Source: Ramlibacter sp.
Lineage (GTDB): Bacteria; Pseudomonadota; Gammaproteobacteria; Burkholderiales; Burkholderiaceae_C
Direction of reading: 5' to 3'
Length of the DNA stretch: 47,082 nucleotides
NCBI RefSeq assembly: GCF_013697775.1
Contig: NZ_JACCWG010000435.1
Coordinates: forward strand, 1-47,082
Part shown: positions 33,401 through 41,013 of the stretch, piece by piece
Position numbering within the stretch: the first letter of the stretch is position 1
Layout: every line of letters begins with the position of its first letter
The notes under the pieces: generated by a model
What the model was told of the DNA's origin: nothing
The model's input: the letters and a program-made list of their open reading frames with translations, nothing else
The model's database searches: none
Translations under genes and position numbers: made by a program

Positions 33401-35155
33401 GGTCAGGGCGCCGAATCCTGCTGACCACACGGCGTGCGCAACGGCGCCTCTGTCCAGGTGCGGCGCATTCGCAATCTTCTCGCCCACACGCAGCTGCTTC
33501 TTGAGTTCGTGCAGCGTGGGTGCTTCGGGAAGTCCCAGGCTTTGTGCCACGCAAGCCGATGCAAGCTCGGTCGCTTGCAACAGCTCCAGCGTAATTGCAA
33601 CCTCCTCCTGCCACCGATCGGCGTCAAGTTTGAGGACGGCACGGTGCGAAACGCCGCGCCATGAGTGGCCGGCGATGTCACCGATCTCGTCCGCCTTTCT
33701 TGCCAGCTCCTGCAGGAGCTGGCGACGCTTGGCGAACTCATCCGGCGTCCACGTCGCCGCCTCTGGCACTAACTCGGACACCCCGCCGATCGCGTGTGCG
33801 TTCAAGCACGAGAGCATGCCGAGCACCTCGTAAGGTTTTAGGCGGTGCGGCTCGAGCCGCCTGTGCATCGCATCAGCATGCGCATTGAGATGCACGCGCA
33901 CGGCATCGAGCCGAGAAACGACCTCGTCGCGTAGCTCGAGCTTCGGCCTGCCAAGATCCTTGGTGGCCTTCAATTCTTCCAGCACGCGTCGCTTGTTCGA
34001 TCGGTTGCTGTGCAGCTCAAGGCATGCCTCACCCAGACCGATCGCGTTCAGCCGCCGGAACACCACCTCGAGGGCCGCCATCTTCTCGGATACGAAAAGC
34101 ACTTTCTTTCCGTCCGCCACGGCTGCGGCGATCACGTTGGTGATCGTCTGTGACTTGCCTGTCCCGGGCGGCCCCTGGATGACCAGATGCGCGCCGTTGC
34201 GGACCGCCTCCATGGCCAGGGTCTGCGAGCTGTCCGCGTCGACAACGTGTCGTTGCGCATCAACCGTCACCACCGCATCAATGCGGTCCGGCTCCTCCAA
34301 CAGGTCTTCACGCGATGCGAAGCCGTCCTGCATGACGGCGCGGATCAGAGGCTGTTCATCAATGCGCTTGTCGACAGGCCAGTTCGCCGGATCGAGATCC
34401 CGGTACATGAGGAATTTTGCAAAGCTGAAGAACCCGAGCGCAATCGCGTCCGGAAAGACCTCCCACCCTTTCTGTGCTTTGGCGACTTCTGCAACCTGGG
34501 AGATATAACCCATCGGCTCGAAGTCGTCGCCAGAGTGGAACTCGGGAAGCAGCAGGCCGAAATCCGCCTTGAGCTTGGCGGCGAGCGACAGGTTTTCGGC
34601 TGCGTCTTCCTGCATCCACGACAGGTGGAACCGGTCTGCCGCACTCTTGCGCGACAACATCACCGGGACAAGAACCAGCGGCGCCAAGCGGTCCTTCTCG
34701 ACTCCCTTTGGATCAATCCATTTCAGCTGGCCCAGGGCGAGGTAAAGGATGTTGACGCCCTGCTCCTCGATGAAAGTTCTCGCGTCGTAGAACATCTCGA
34801 GCAAGCGGTGTTGCAACGTATCCGACGCGAGCTTCGTCTGAAGCTTGAGATCGCGGTGCCTCGTTGCGGTGCCACCCAGCTGTTCGTCATCGTCATCGGG
34901 CTGCGACAACAGCACTCCGGCTTCGTCGTCGCCGGTTTTTTCATTCGACTTCTCGCCTTCGATCTCGCGGCCGGGCAGGAATGTCATGGATTTTTCTGTT
35001 TTGACGAGCGCTTCGTAAACGTACTGCGTCTTCTCGTCATAGATATTGATGAGCTTGCTCGACGCTCGCTTGGGGATGCTGAGGAGCCTATTGCGCGTCG
35101 AGAGATCGAGAAGCGATAGCCTGCTTTGCTCCAGTTTTTGCGCAATCGTGACCAT
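30419..35155 (-). CDS. DUF4011 / SF1 helicase / Vsr-like nuclease / DUF3320 protein (putative defence)
   Basis: A 1578-residue multidomain protein. The N-terminal DUF4011 signature is LLDLSTRNRLLSIP. SF1 helicase motifs are Walker A GPPGTGKSQTITN (near residue 330), Walker B LVIDEASQIEP (about 955), GDDKQLPPTRFF, HYRSRHQSLI (about 1035) and NVQGDERDVIFISVAYAR. A PD-(D/E)xK nuclease of Vsr/MTES_1575 type follows (GIELDGDSYHSSRSARDRDR, about 1300), then a DUF3320 domain (about 1410-1470). The second ATG (35155) is chosen because AGGGG lies six bases upstream. Codon use is clearly less GC-rich than its neighbours, suggesting transfer. Proteins of this type occur in defence islands (Hhe-like, from memory). 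The role is inferred. Confidence 0.88.
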   Translation of the reverse strand: MVTIAQKLEQSRLSLLDLSTRNRLLSIPKRASSKLINIYDEKTQYVYEALVKTEKSMTFLPGREIEGEKSNEKTGDDEAGVLLSQPDDDDEQLGGTATRHRDLKLQTKLASDTLQHRLLEMFYDARTFIEEQGVNILYLALGQLKWIDPKGVEKDRLAPLVLVPVMLSRKSAADRFHLSWMQEDAAENLSLAAKLKADFGLLLPEFHSGDDFEPMGYISQVAEVAKAQKGWEVFPDAIALGFFSFAKFLMYRDLDPANWPVDKRIDEQPLIRAVMQDGFASREDLLEEPDRIDAVVTVDAQRHVVDADSSQTLAMEAVRNGAHLVIQGPPGTGKSQTITNVIAAAVADGKKVLFVSEKMAALEVVFRRLNAIGLGEACLELHSNRSNKRRVLEELKATKDLGRPKLELRDEVVSRLDAVRVHLNAHADAMHRRLEPHRLKPYEVLGMLSCLNAHAIGGVSELVPEAATWTPDEFAKRRQLLQELARKADEIGDIAGHSWRGVSHRAVLKLDADRWQEEVAITLELLQATELASACVAQSLGLPEAPTLHELKKQLRVGEKIANAPHLDRGAVAHAVWSAGFGALTQIVDKGLSYALSREKLEKAFLESAWDQDFALARRAIAERGDSLFRIFSGEYRAAVRSLKGQLRTALPKTRNEQLALLDTISESIRLRKEVAAQADFARSAFGAAWQGEGSNWSHLQAVIEWMRGSDGNVVPERFRQLYSRVADPSECGSTTRDCSVKLQSFEVSWSKIAANYALNVPEAFGVPSSEAIALREIASRLERWQSEPVGLFAWTHYFSVREQAKGLGLTGLVTQIEEARLTVAQLVPAFLKASYETVLRDLCRQMPQLVEFDGGQHSRHVEQFRSLDKKRIEIARAEAALRHFEGIPRAATGIGPMGVLNGEIARKRGHMPLRRLFRHAAPAVQAIKPVFMMSPLSVAQFLEPGAIEFDLLVIDEASQIEPVDALGAVARCKQIVVVGDDKQLPPTRFFSRMTSDAERDDEDDEAHIAGTADVESILSLCVSKGMPQKMLRWHYRSRHQSLIAVSNQQFYESRLFVVPSPTTAAGGQGLRFNYVKDGVFDTGGTRVNREEAKAIAHAIMEHAVQSPALSLGVASFSLQQKIAIQDELEVLRRKFPETESFFTAHPNEPFFIKNLENVQGDERDVIFISVAYARNASGYLAMRFGPIGADGGERRLNVLISRAKLRCEVFSSITADDIDLERAKGKGVAALKVFLKYAETGKLSIATSTSKEAGSALETDLKGAVEKTGLTVHQQVGIAGFFIDLAVLDKDNPGRYLLGIELDGDSYHSSRSARDRDRLRQAVLEDHGWILHRVWASDWFRQPQIELDKLLAAVAAARGELAAREELRANAATPVMQFGFLDREDNTSEMQVGFGNRPGETYSEASFDVPKHKELHEVPAYRLAEFVYKIVQEEGPIHTDELVTRLRTLWGLQRAGNRIRDAVEASLGHLIRDKSIEKRESFIDIPTRKVRVRNRAAVSSPALRKPEYLSPVEIQEAIRLLLKQNLGGDRGEIPPAVAKTLGFAVVSSQLRETIEMQIDHLHKANDIELSAGVYKAR

Positions 35156-35293
35156 CCCCATCCCCTAAGAGTCCAACGCGGCATCTTTAGCCAAGAGATT
35201 GAGCTTACGATTGGTAACTTCCCTAACTAGACCTTAGAAAGACCTTTGACTAAGGCCCTGCCCCTCACTTCGTCGTTTCAGCCTACGCCGCCC

Positions 35294-36145
35294 TCATGCT
35301 TGCCCTTTTCGCGCCTTAATCACCCAGCAAGCAGCAATCAGGCGAACCTCTTCCGCATGCACATAGGCATCGAATGCCGCGCGCACGGTGTCGGTGACTT
35401 GCGCGCGCGTCTGCGCATCCAGCGTATGGAGCATCTGGCCGAGCGGGCCGAGCCGGGTGACGTAGCGGACCAGGTCTTTTGCCGGAAACGTGCAGGCGAT
35501 GTCGATCGGCCGGATGTCGATCTCATTCCATCCGCTGTCCTGCAGGATGCCGCGCACGCGGCGCGCATTGGCGAACGCGAACTGGCCGGGCGCATCGGGG
35601 CGGCGCGCAGGCATGTCCGGCAGGAACGGCGCCGCCGCGCGCTCGGCGGCCGTCATGAACGGGTTGTCTTCGGGGCTGCGCCATGCAAGGCAACGCAGGT
35701 CCGCGCCGGCCGCGGCCGCGTGCCGCAGGTTGGCGAAGGCCTGCACCGGATCGTCGAAGAACATCACACCGAAGCGCGAGACGACCATGTCGAAGCCATC
35801 GGCCGCGAAGGCATGCCGCTGCGCATCGGCGCGGAGGAAGGTTGCCGGTGTTCCATCGCGCAGCGCGCGCGCACGCGCTGCAGCGATCAGCGGTTCGGAA
35901 ATGTCGATGCCGGTGCAATGCCCTTGCGCGCCGAGCAGCCGCGCGGCGGCCAGCGTGGTGGCGCCGGCGCCGCAGCCCACGTCGAGCACGCTGCGCGGCG
36001 CGCGCGCGGCGACGGCCTGCGCGAGCAGGTCCTCCATCGGCTGGAACAAACCATCGAGCAGGTCCTGCGTGTCCACCCAGGCCTGCCCGGCAAGGCCGTT
36101 CCACATCCGCGCCTGCGGGCTGTCGTCATCAAGCGTGCCGCTCAT
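35294..36145 (-). CDS. Class I SAM-dependent methyltransferase
   Basis: The 283-residue protein has the SAM-binding motif SVLDVGCGAGATTLAAARLL, CTGIDISEPLIAAARARA and DMVVSRFGVMFFDDP, a UbiE/Methyltransf_11-like pattern. ATG 36145 (MSGTLDDDSPQ) is supported by AGGAG upstream; the track adds 18 doubtful residues. It is divergent from a MerR regulator with an operator-like promoter in the gap, so it is probably induced by that regulator. Substrate unknown. Confidence 0.85.
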   Translation of the reverse strand: MSGTLDDDSPQARMWNGLAGQAWVDTQDLLDGLFQPMEDLLAQAVAARAPRSVLDVGCGAGATTLAAARLLGAQGHCTGIDISEPLIAAARARALRDGTPATFLRADAQRHAFAADGFDMVVSRFGVMFFDDPVQAFANLRHAAAAGADLRCLAWRSPEDNPFMTAAERAAAPFLPDMPARRPDAPGQFAFANARRVRGILQDSGWNEIDIRPIDIACTFPAKDLVRYVTRLGPLGQMLHTLDAQTRAQVTDTVRAAFDAYVHAEEVRLIAACWVIKARKGQA

Positions 36146-36184
36146 AATCATTCTCCTGTGCATGGATGAAACATCGAAAGCAGC

Positions 36185-36215
36185 ACTGTGCCAATTCAAG
36201 TCGGCTTGAGGTCAA
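36185..36215 (-). promoter_or_regulatory. MerR/SoxR-type promoter for the methyltransferase gene
   Basis: Read on the minus strand, TTGACC (-35) is followed by TCAAG-CCGA-CTTGA, an inverted repeat inside a 19-bp spacer, then CACAGT as a poor -10. A long spacer carrying a CTCAAG...CTTGA palindrome is the hallmark of MerR-family promoters. The divergent gene encodes a MerR regulator. Confidence 0.6.
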
Positions 36216-36218
36216 GAG

Positions 36219-36653
36219 GTGGGTGAGCTGGACATCGCGGCCGTGGCGCGGCACGCGGGCATTCCCGCGTCGACGCTGCGCTACTACGAAGAGAAGGGCC
36301 TGATCGCCTCGATTGGCCGGCGCGGGCTGCGCCGGGTGTTCGACGGCAGCGTGTTCCAGCGGCTGGCGCTGATCGCGCTCGGGCGCGCCGCCGGCTTCTC
36401 GCTGGACGAGATCGCGCGCATGTTCGGGCCCGATGGGCAGCCGCGCATCGAGCGGCCCCTGCTCGACGCCAAGGCGGACGAGCTGGACCGGACGATTCGG
36501 CAGTTGAGCGCCGTGCGCGACGGCCTGCGCCATGCGGCCGTGTGCCCCGCGCCGAGCCACATGGAATGCCCCACGTTCCGCCGCATCCTCGGCGTTGCCG
36601 CGGCTGCGAACGGGCGCGGCGCCAGGGGTGCGAGGAAGCCTCCGACCGGCTGA
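36219..36653 (+). CDS. MerR family transcriptional regulator
   Basis: The 144-residue protein has the MerR winged helix (DIAAVARHAGIPASTLRYYE, EKGLIASIGR, then FQRLALIALGRAAGFSLDEI), a dimerisation helix, and a C-terminal VCPAPSHMECP segment with two Cys and a His that could bind metal or sense thiols. The start is a GTG at 36219. It sits divergent to the methyltransferase, with a MerR-type operator between them. The effector is unknown. Confidence 0.88.
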   Translation: MGELDIAAVARHAGIPASTLRYYEEKGLIASIGRRGLRRVFDGSVFQRLALIALGRAAGFSLDEIARMFGPDGQPRIERPLLDAKADELDRTIRQLSAVRDGLRHAAVCPAPSHMECPTFRRILGVAAAANGRGARGARKPPTG

Positions 36654-36764
36654 CGGCGCCGGCGAAAGCGCTGGCTCATGTGGGGTCGCGGACGATGAAG
36701 AAGCGTACGATCATGCCGCCCCTCCATTGCGTCTTCACAGGCTATCTTTGGCCAGGAATACTCC

Positions 36765-37391
36765 ATGCATCTCCGCCTTGTTTTGCCGCGCCGCACGCTT
36801 CTTGCTGCAACCCTCGTCGCCTGCTTGCTGTCTGCCTGGGCGTCGGCGCAAACCACCGCCGCGCCCATCCGCCTGCGCGGCACCATCGAGAGCATCGCGG
36901 CCGACCGGCTGGTGATGAAGGAACGCAGTGGCGAGCGCGTGGAACTCGCCCTGGCGCCCAACCTGACAGTGACCGAGATCTTTCCGGTGGGCATGGACAC
37001 GGTCACGCCCAACAGTTTCGTCGGCGTGGGCGCGACGCCGCAGGCGGATGGCACGCAGCGCGCCATCGCCGTGCTGGTGTTTCCCGAAGCGATGCGCGGC
37101 ACCGGTGAAGGCCACCGGCCGTTCGATTTCCTGCCGCAAAGCACGATGACCAATGCAACGGTCGCGGGCCAAGCCACCGCCGCGGACGGCAACCGGCTGA
37201 CCCTGGCCTATCCCGGCGGCGAAAAGACCGTCGTGGTCGCGCCCGGCACGCCCATCGTGAGCCTGCGCCCCGGCAGCCGCGAACTGCTGGTGCCGGGTGC
37301 CGGCGTGTCGGTGACGGCGCAGGTGGTTGGGGAGAAGGCGACGGCCACGCGCATCAGCACGGGGCGCAACGGGTTCGCACCGCCGTACTGA
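36765..37391 (+). CDS. Secreted DUF5666-like beta-rich protein
   Basis: The 208-residue exported protein has a signal peptide (LLAATLVACLLSAWASA). Its mature part resembles DUF5666 modules (PIRLRGTIESIAADRLVMKE, GVGATPQADGTQRAIAVLVF). Periplasmic location is likely; function is unknown. It recalls the DUF5666 lipoprotein at the other end of the window but lacks a lipobox and Gly/Asn repeats. The 111-bp gap from the MerR gene shows no other gene. Confidence 0.7.
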   Translation: MHLRLVLPRRTLLAATLVACLLSAWASAQTTAAPIRLRGTIESIAADRLVMKERSGERVELALAPNLTVTEIFPVGMDTVTPNSFVGVGATPQADGTQRAIAVLVFPEAMRGTGEGHRPFDFLPQSTMTNATVAGQATAADGNRLTLAYPGGEKTVVVAPGTPIVSLRPGSRELLVPGAGVSVTAQVVGEKATATRISTGRNGFAPPY

Positions 37392-37403
37392 CGGCTGCCC
37401 GGC

Positions 37404-37583
37404 TCATTTGCCTTCCCGGCGTTCCCTGGCCCGCCGAACCTGGCGGGTCTCGGCGGCGCGGGCTGCGTGCGCGGTGCGCTCGCGGCGGCGCGCACGCCAG
37501 CGCGCTCCGAGGATGCGCGCGCTGATGAAAGCGAGCACAAAACCGAAAAGGACAACGAGCAATTTGCCGGAATCGATGGGCAT
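37404..37583 (-). CDS. Small single-pass membrane protein (59 aa)
   Basis: This ORF is below the track cutoff. It reads MPIDSGKLLVVLFGFVLAFI followed by an Arg/Ala-rich cytosolic tail ending ARERREGK. One hydrophobic helix (residues 8-24) followed by a strongly basic stretch gives N-out/C-in topology. It converges on the secreted protein gene with a 12-bp gap and lies 93 bp after the aminotransferase gene start side. I do not recognise the family; absence of any competing gene in the region supports it. Confidence 0.6.
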   Translation of the reverse strand: MPIDSGKLLVVLFGFVLAFISARILGARWRARRRERTAHAARAAETRQVRRARERREGK

Positions 37584-37676
37584 GGAACGCGGACGCCGAG
37601 TGCGCAGGGGCGTCCATTCTCGCCTTCAGCCGATCTTCGGTGGAAGCAGCTCCCACACCTCCAGGCAGTCAGTCCC

Positions 37677-38876
37677 TCAAATCGCCCGCCCCAAGCGCCC
37701 CACCCCCTCCTCGATCTTTCCCACATCCGCAGTCGCAAAACTCAAGCGCAGCGTAGACGGATCAGGCTCCGTCGCATAGAACGGCGTGCCCGGCACGAAC
37801 GCCACGCCCTGCTCGATGGCCCGCTTCGCGAGCTCCGCGGCGTCCTTCACCTTGCCGCCCGCGCCGGTCAGCTTCGCCCAGAAGAACATGCCGCCTTGCG
37901 GCTGCGTGAATTCGATGGCGTCGCCCAGCTCCCGCTTCAGCGCCTTGCCCATCGCCAGCGCGCGCTCGGCATACGCCGTGCGCACGGTCTGCAGGGCGGC
38001 GGGCATGCGGCCGCTTTTCAGGTACTGCGCGGCGGTGGCCTGCGCGAAGGTGCTGGTGTGCGCGTCGCTGAACTGCTTGCACATCACCGCTTTGGCCAGC
38101 AGCTCCGGCGGCGCGATCATCCAGCCCACGCGCAGGCCGGGGCTCAGCACCTTGCTCAGGCTGCCGCAGTACGCCAGCCACTCGCGGCTGCCAGGCACGT
38201 CCTTGCTCAGGGCCAGCATGGAAGGCGGCGGCGGCTCGCTGCCGAAGTACAGCTCGCCGTAGGGGTCGTCCTCCACCACCAGCGTCTTGTACTTGGCGGC
38301 GATCTCCAGCACCTTCATGCGGCGCTCGCGCGTGAGCAGCGCGCCGCTCGGGTTGCCGAAGCTGGGGATCAGGTACACCAGCTTGGGCTTGTGCTCGGCC
38401 ACCAGCTGCTCCAGCCTGTCGGTGTCCACGCCGTGCGCGTCCACCGGCGCGCTGACCAGATCGGCGCCGTACAGGCGAAAGCACTGGATGGTGGCCAGGA
38501 AGGTCGGGCCTTCCACGATCACCTTGTCGCCCGGGCCGATCATGGTCTTGCCCAGCAGGTCCAGCGCCTGCTGGCTGCCGGTGGTCACCATCAGCTGCTG
38601 CGGCTCGATGTCGCCCACGCCCTTGCGGCGCATGAACTCCGCCAGCTGCGTGCGCAGCGGCTCATGGCCTTCGGTGGCGCCGTACTGCAAGGCGGCGCCC
38701 GGCTCCTCGGCCAGTGCAGCGTTCACGGCCTGCTGGATGCCCGCCACGTCGAACATCGCGCTGTCCGGAAAGCCACCGGCAAAGCTGATGATGCCGGGCT
38801 TGCCCAGCAGCTTGAACAGCTCGCGGATGGCGGAGGTTTCGACGTTGTTGAGGCGATCGGCAAACGGCAGGGACAT
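37677..38876 (-). CDS. PLP-dependent aminotransferase (LysN/2-aminoadipate type)
   Basis: The 399-residue fold-type-I aminotransferase has the PLP lysine in YCGSLSKVLSPGLRVGW, IPSFGNPSGALLTRERR and VVEDDPYGELYF. It resembles 2-aminoadipate and aromatic amino-acid aminotransferases of the MocR-domain family without an HTH. The cytosolic enzyme would transfer amino groups between amino acids and 2-oxo acids. It sits downstream of a GNAT gene on the same strand with a 69-bp gap. Confidence 0.88.
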   Translation of the reverse strand: MSLPFADRLNNVETSAIRELFKLLGKPGIISFAGGFPDSAMFDVAGIQQAVNAALAEEPGAALQYGATEGHEPLRTQLAEFMRRKGVGDIEPQQLMVTTGSQQALDLLGKTMIGPGDKVIVEGPTFLATIQCFRLYGADLVSAPVDAHGVDTDRLEQLVAEHKPKLVYLIPSFGNPSGALLTRERRMKVLEIAAKYKTLVVEDDPYGELYFGSEPPPPSMLALSKDVPGSREWLAYCGSLSKVLSPGLRVGWMIAPPELLAKAVMCKQFSDAHTSTFAQATAAQYLKSGRMPAALQTVRTAYAERALAMGKALKRELGDAIEFTQPQGGMFFWAKLTGAGGKVKDAAELAKRAIEQGVAFVPGTPFYATEPDPSTLRLSFATADVGKIEEGVGRLGRAI

Positions 38877-38945
38877 GGCGGTTCTCTGGACTTCAAGAAA
38901 GGGAAATGCACGAATTCAGGCATTGTGGCGCCGTGCCGCGCAGGA

Positions 38946-39419
38946 TTAAAGCGTCTTGCGGTACACGATGAAGCCCGAGCGCTCGGCCAGCTGGTTGTAC
39001 AGGTGCTGCGCCGTGCCGTTGCTCTCGTGCGTCTGCCAGTACACGCGCGCGCACTGCGCGGCCTGGGCGCGGCCGTACACCGCCTCGATCAGCTCGCGGC
39101 CGATGCCGCGTCCGCGCGCCGCTTCCACGGTGAACAGGTCCGACAGGTAGCAGCTGGGCGCCACCGCGATGGTGCTGGGGTGGAACAGGTAGTGGGCCAG
39201 CCCAAGCAGCCGGCCATCGGCTTCGGCCACCAGCGCGTGCATCGGTTGTTCGGCATCGAGAAAGCGCGCCCAGGTAACGCGCGTCACGTCCTCCGGCAAG
39301 GCAGTGGCGCCATCGCGCTCGTAGAAGGCGTTGTAGCCGTCCCAAAGGACTTTCCACTGCGCATAGTCGTCCGGCTGGACGAAGCGGATGACGACGGGCG
39401 ACGACGGATCGGATGGCAT
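38946..39419 (-). CDS. GNAT family N-acetyltransferase
   Basis: The 157-residue protein has the GNAT acetyl-CoA loop in CYLSDLFTVEAARGRGIGRE and a C-terminal THESNGTAQHLYNQLAERSG segment. It resembles generic bacterial GNATs acting on small amines or amino acids. It is likely co-transcribed with the downstream aminotransferase. Substrate unknown. Confidence 0.85.
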   Translation of the reverse strand: MPSDPSSPVVIRFVQPDDYAQWKVLWDGYNAFYERDGATALPEDVTRVTWARFLDAEQPMHALVAEADGRLLGLAHYLFHPSTIAVAPSCYLSDLFTVEAARGRGIGRELIEAVYGRAQAAQCARVYWQTHESNGTAQHLYNQLAERSGFIVYRKTL

Positions 39420-39470
39420 GGTGCGGCCTCTCGGGAGCTTCGCGCCATTATCGGCGCGGCCCCGCGCGGC

Positions 39471-40397
39471 TCACTGCGTGGCGGTGGCGCCGCTGCCGCG
39501 CCGCCAGGCGCCCGGGCCCATGCCGCGTTCGCGCTTGAAGGCCTTGCTGAAGGCGGCTTCGGATTCATAGCCGACTTGCGAGGCCACCTGCCCGAGCGAC
39601 AGGCCGTCCTGCCGCAGGAGGTTCGCCGCCTTGAACATGCGCCAGCGCGTCAGGTACTCCAGCGGGCTCTGGCCCACGCGCTGGCGAAAGCGCAGCGCGA
39701 AGGCCGACCGCGAAAGCAGCGCCGCGGACGCCAGCGTGTCCACCGTCCACGGCCGCGCCATGTCCTTGTGCATGGCGCGCAGCGCCGGGCCGATGCGCGC
39801 GTCGGCCAGCGCGCCCAGCCAGCCCGATTCCTCCTCGCCCGCCGAGGCCACGTGTGCGCGCACCGCCTGCACAAAGAGGATGTCGGCCAGCCGGCTCACC
39901 ACCAGGCCCGAGCCCAGCCCCGGCTCGCCGGTTTCCATGGCCAGCAGCTGCAGCGTGCCCTGAAGGGCGTGCGCGCGGGCCTGGTCCATGCGCACGTGCA
40001 GCAGCGTGGGCAGCAGGTCCAGCAGCGGCGTTGCGGCCGTGCGGTCGAACAGGAACCAGCCGCACAGCACGGTGGCCGCCGTGCCGCTGCCGCCCAATTC
40101 CACCGTGCCGCCGATGCGGTCGCGCACGGCGGAGGCGCAGCTCACCGTGGGCGTGAGCGGGTGGTCGCGCAGCACGTGCGCGCTGCCGTGCGCCAGCACG
40201 AAGCAGTCGCCGGCGGCCAGCGGCACCGGGTCGTCGAAGCCCTCCACCTCCAGCAGGCAGCTGCCGCGCACCACCAGGCCGAAGCGCGCGGAGGTGCCGC
40301 CGTTGAGGCTCAGGCCCCAGGGCGCGCGCGCCTCCAGGCGGGCGTAGAGGGCGCTTTGCACGCGCATGGCGGCGAAGATGTCGTCGAGCGGGTCCAT
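39471..40397 (-). CDS. AraC family regulator with cupin sensor
   Basis: The 308-residue protein has an N-terminal cupin-like AraC_binding_2 domain (LVVRGSCLLEVEGFDDPVPL, AAGDCFVLAHGSAHVL) and two C-terminal HTH motifs (VDTLASAALLSRSAFALRFR; LSLGQVASQVGYESEAAFSK). ATG 40397 (MDPLDDIFAAMRVQSAL) fits the family start; a further ATG at 40451 is possible. It is divergent from the SnoaL-like and MFS genes, its probable targets. Confidence 0.88.
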   Translation of the reverse strand: MDPLDDIFAAMRVQSALYARLEARAPWGLSLNGGTSARFGLVVRGSCLLEVEGFDDPVPLAAGDCFVLAHGSAHVLRDHPLTPTVSCASAVRDRIGGTVELGGSGTAATVLCGWFLFDRTAATPLLDLLPTLLHVRMDQARAHALQGTLQLLAMETGEPGLGSGLVVSRLADILFVQAVRAHVASAGEEESGWLGALADARIGPALRAMHKDMARPWTVDTLASAALLSRSAFALRFRQRVGQSPLEYLTRWRMFKAANLLRQDGLSLGQVASQVGYESEAAFSKAFKRERGMGPGAWRRGSGATATQ

Positions 40398-40499
40398 GGA
40401 TGGCTGTTCGGTGGATCGGACGGTGGGATTGGACGAACGGACAGGAATCATGGTGCATTGCGCATTCACCGTCCGGGCTGCCGGGGCAAAGATACACGC

Positions 40500-40919
40500 A
40501 TGAACCCAATTGCCGCAACCACCCCGGTCCCGATGCTGTCCCCGGAAGCACTCGCCGCCCTCGCCGGGCGCTACATCGAGATGTGGAACATCGCCGATGC
40601 CGCCGAGCGCCGCCGGGCCGTCGAATCCGTCTGGGTGCCCGAGGGCTGCCACTCGGTGCGCACGCTGCAGGCCCGCGGGTATGAGGAACTGGTGCAGCGC
40701 GTGGCGTCTTCGCACGAGAAGAACGTGCGCGACAAGGGCTTCCGCTTTCGCCTGAGCGGCCAGCCGCAGCAGCTGCAGGGCGCCGTGCTGCTGCACTGGG
40801 ACATGATGTGCCCGCCCTCGCCCGCGCTGGAAGCCTACGGCCTGGTGTTCGCGCACCTGGCGCCCGATGGGCGCATCGCCGCCGACTACCAGTTCGTGCT
40901 GCCGACACCGCAGGCCTGA
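40500..40919 (+). CDS. SnoaL-like / NTF2-fold small protein
   Basis: The 139-residue cytosolic protein has the NTF2 fold pattern: LAGRYIEMWNIADAAERRRA, WVPEGCHSV, a middle helix (YEELVQRVASSHEKN) and a C-terminal strand pair (LLHWDMMCPP, AADYQFVLP). SnoaL-like proteins are hydrolases, isomerases or ligand binders. It is divergent from the AraC gene and 94 bp upstream of an MFS gene, making a likely regulated unit. The 1150-residue track ORF ending here is a shadow except for this part. Confidence 0.75.
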   Translation: MNPIAATTPVPMLSPEALAALAGRYIEMWNIADAAERRRAVESVWVPEGCHSVRTLQARGYEELVQRVASSHEKNVRDKGFRFRLSGQPQQLQGAVLLHWDMMCPPSPALEAYGLVFAHLAPDGRIAADYQFVLPTPQA

Positions 40920-41013
40920 AGCAGGGCCCTTACCTCCCACGTCATTGTCCGGCCGCAGGTGGCGCGGCCACACTGCGGGGGCACCGCTCGCACTCTCGCT
41001 TTTTGGATCCGCC

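Noticed and set aside
35162-35293. AT-richer gap next to the helicase gene as a possible attachment site.
   Set aside because: No direct repeat matching the other flank (30160-30418), no tRNA and no integrase were found.
37467-40919. 1150-residue plus-strand ORF.
   Set aside because: Only its last 139 codons (40500-40919) are a gene; the rest is opposite the aminotransferase, GNAT and AraC genes.
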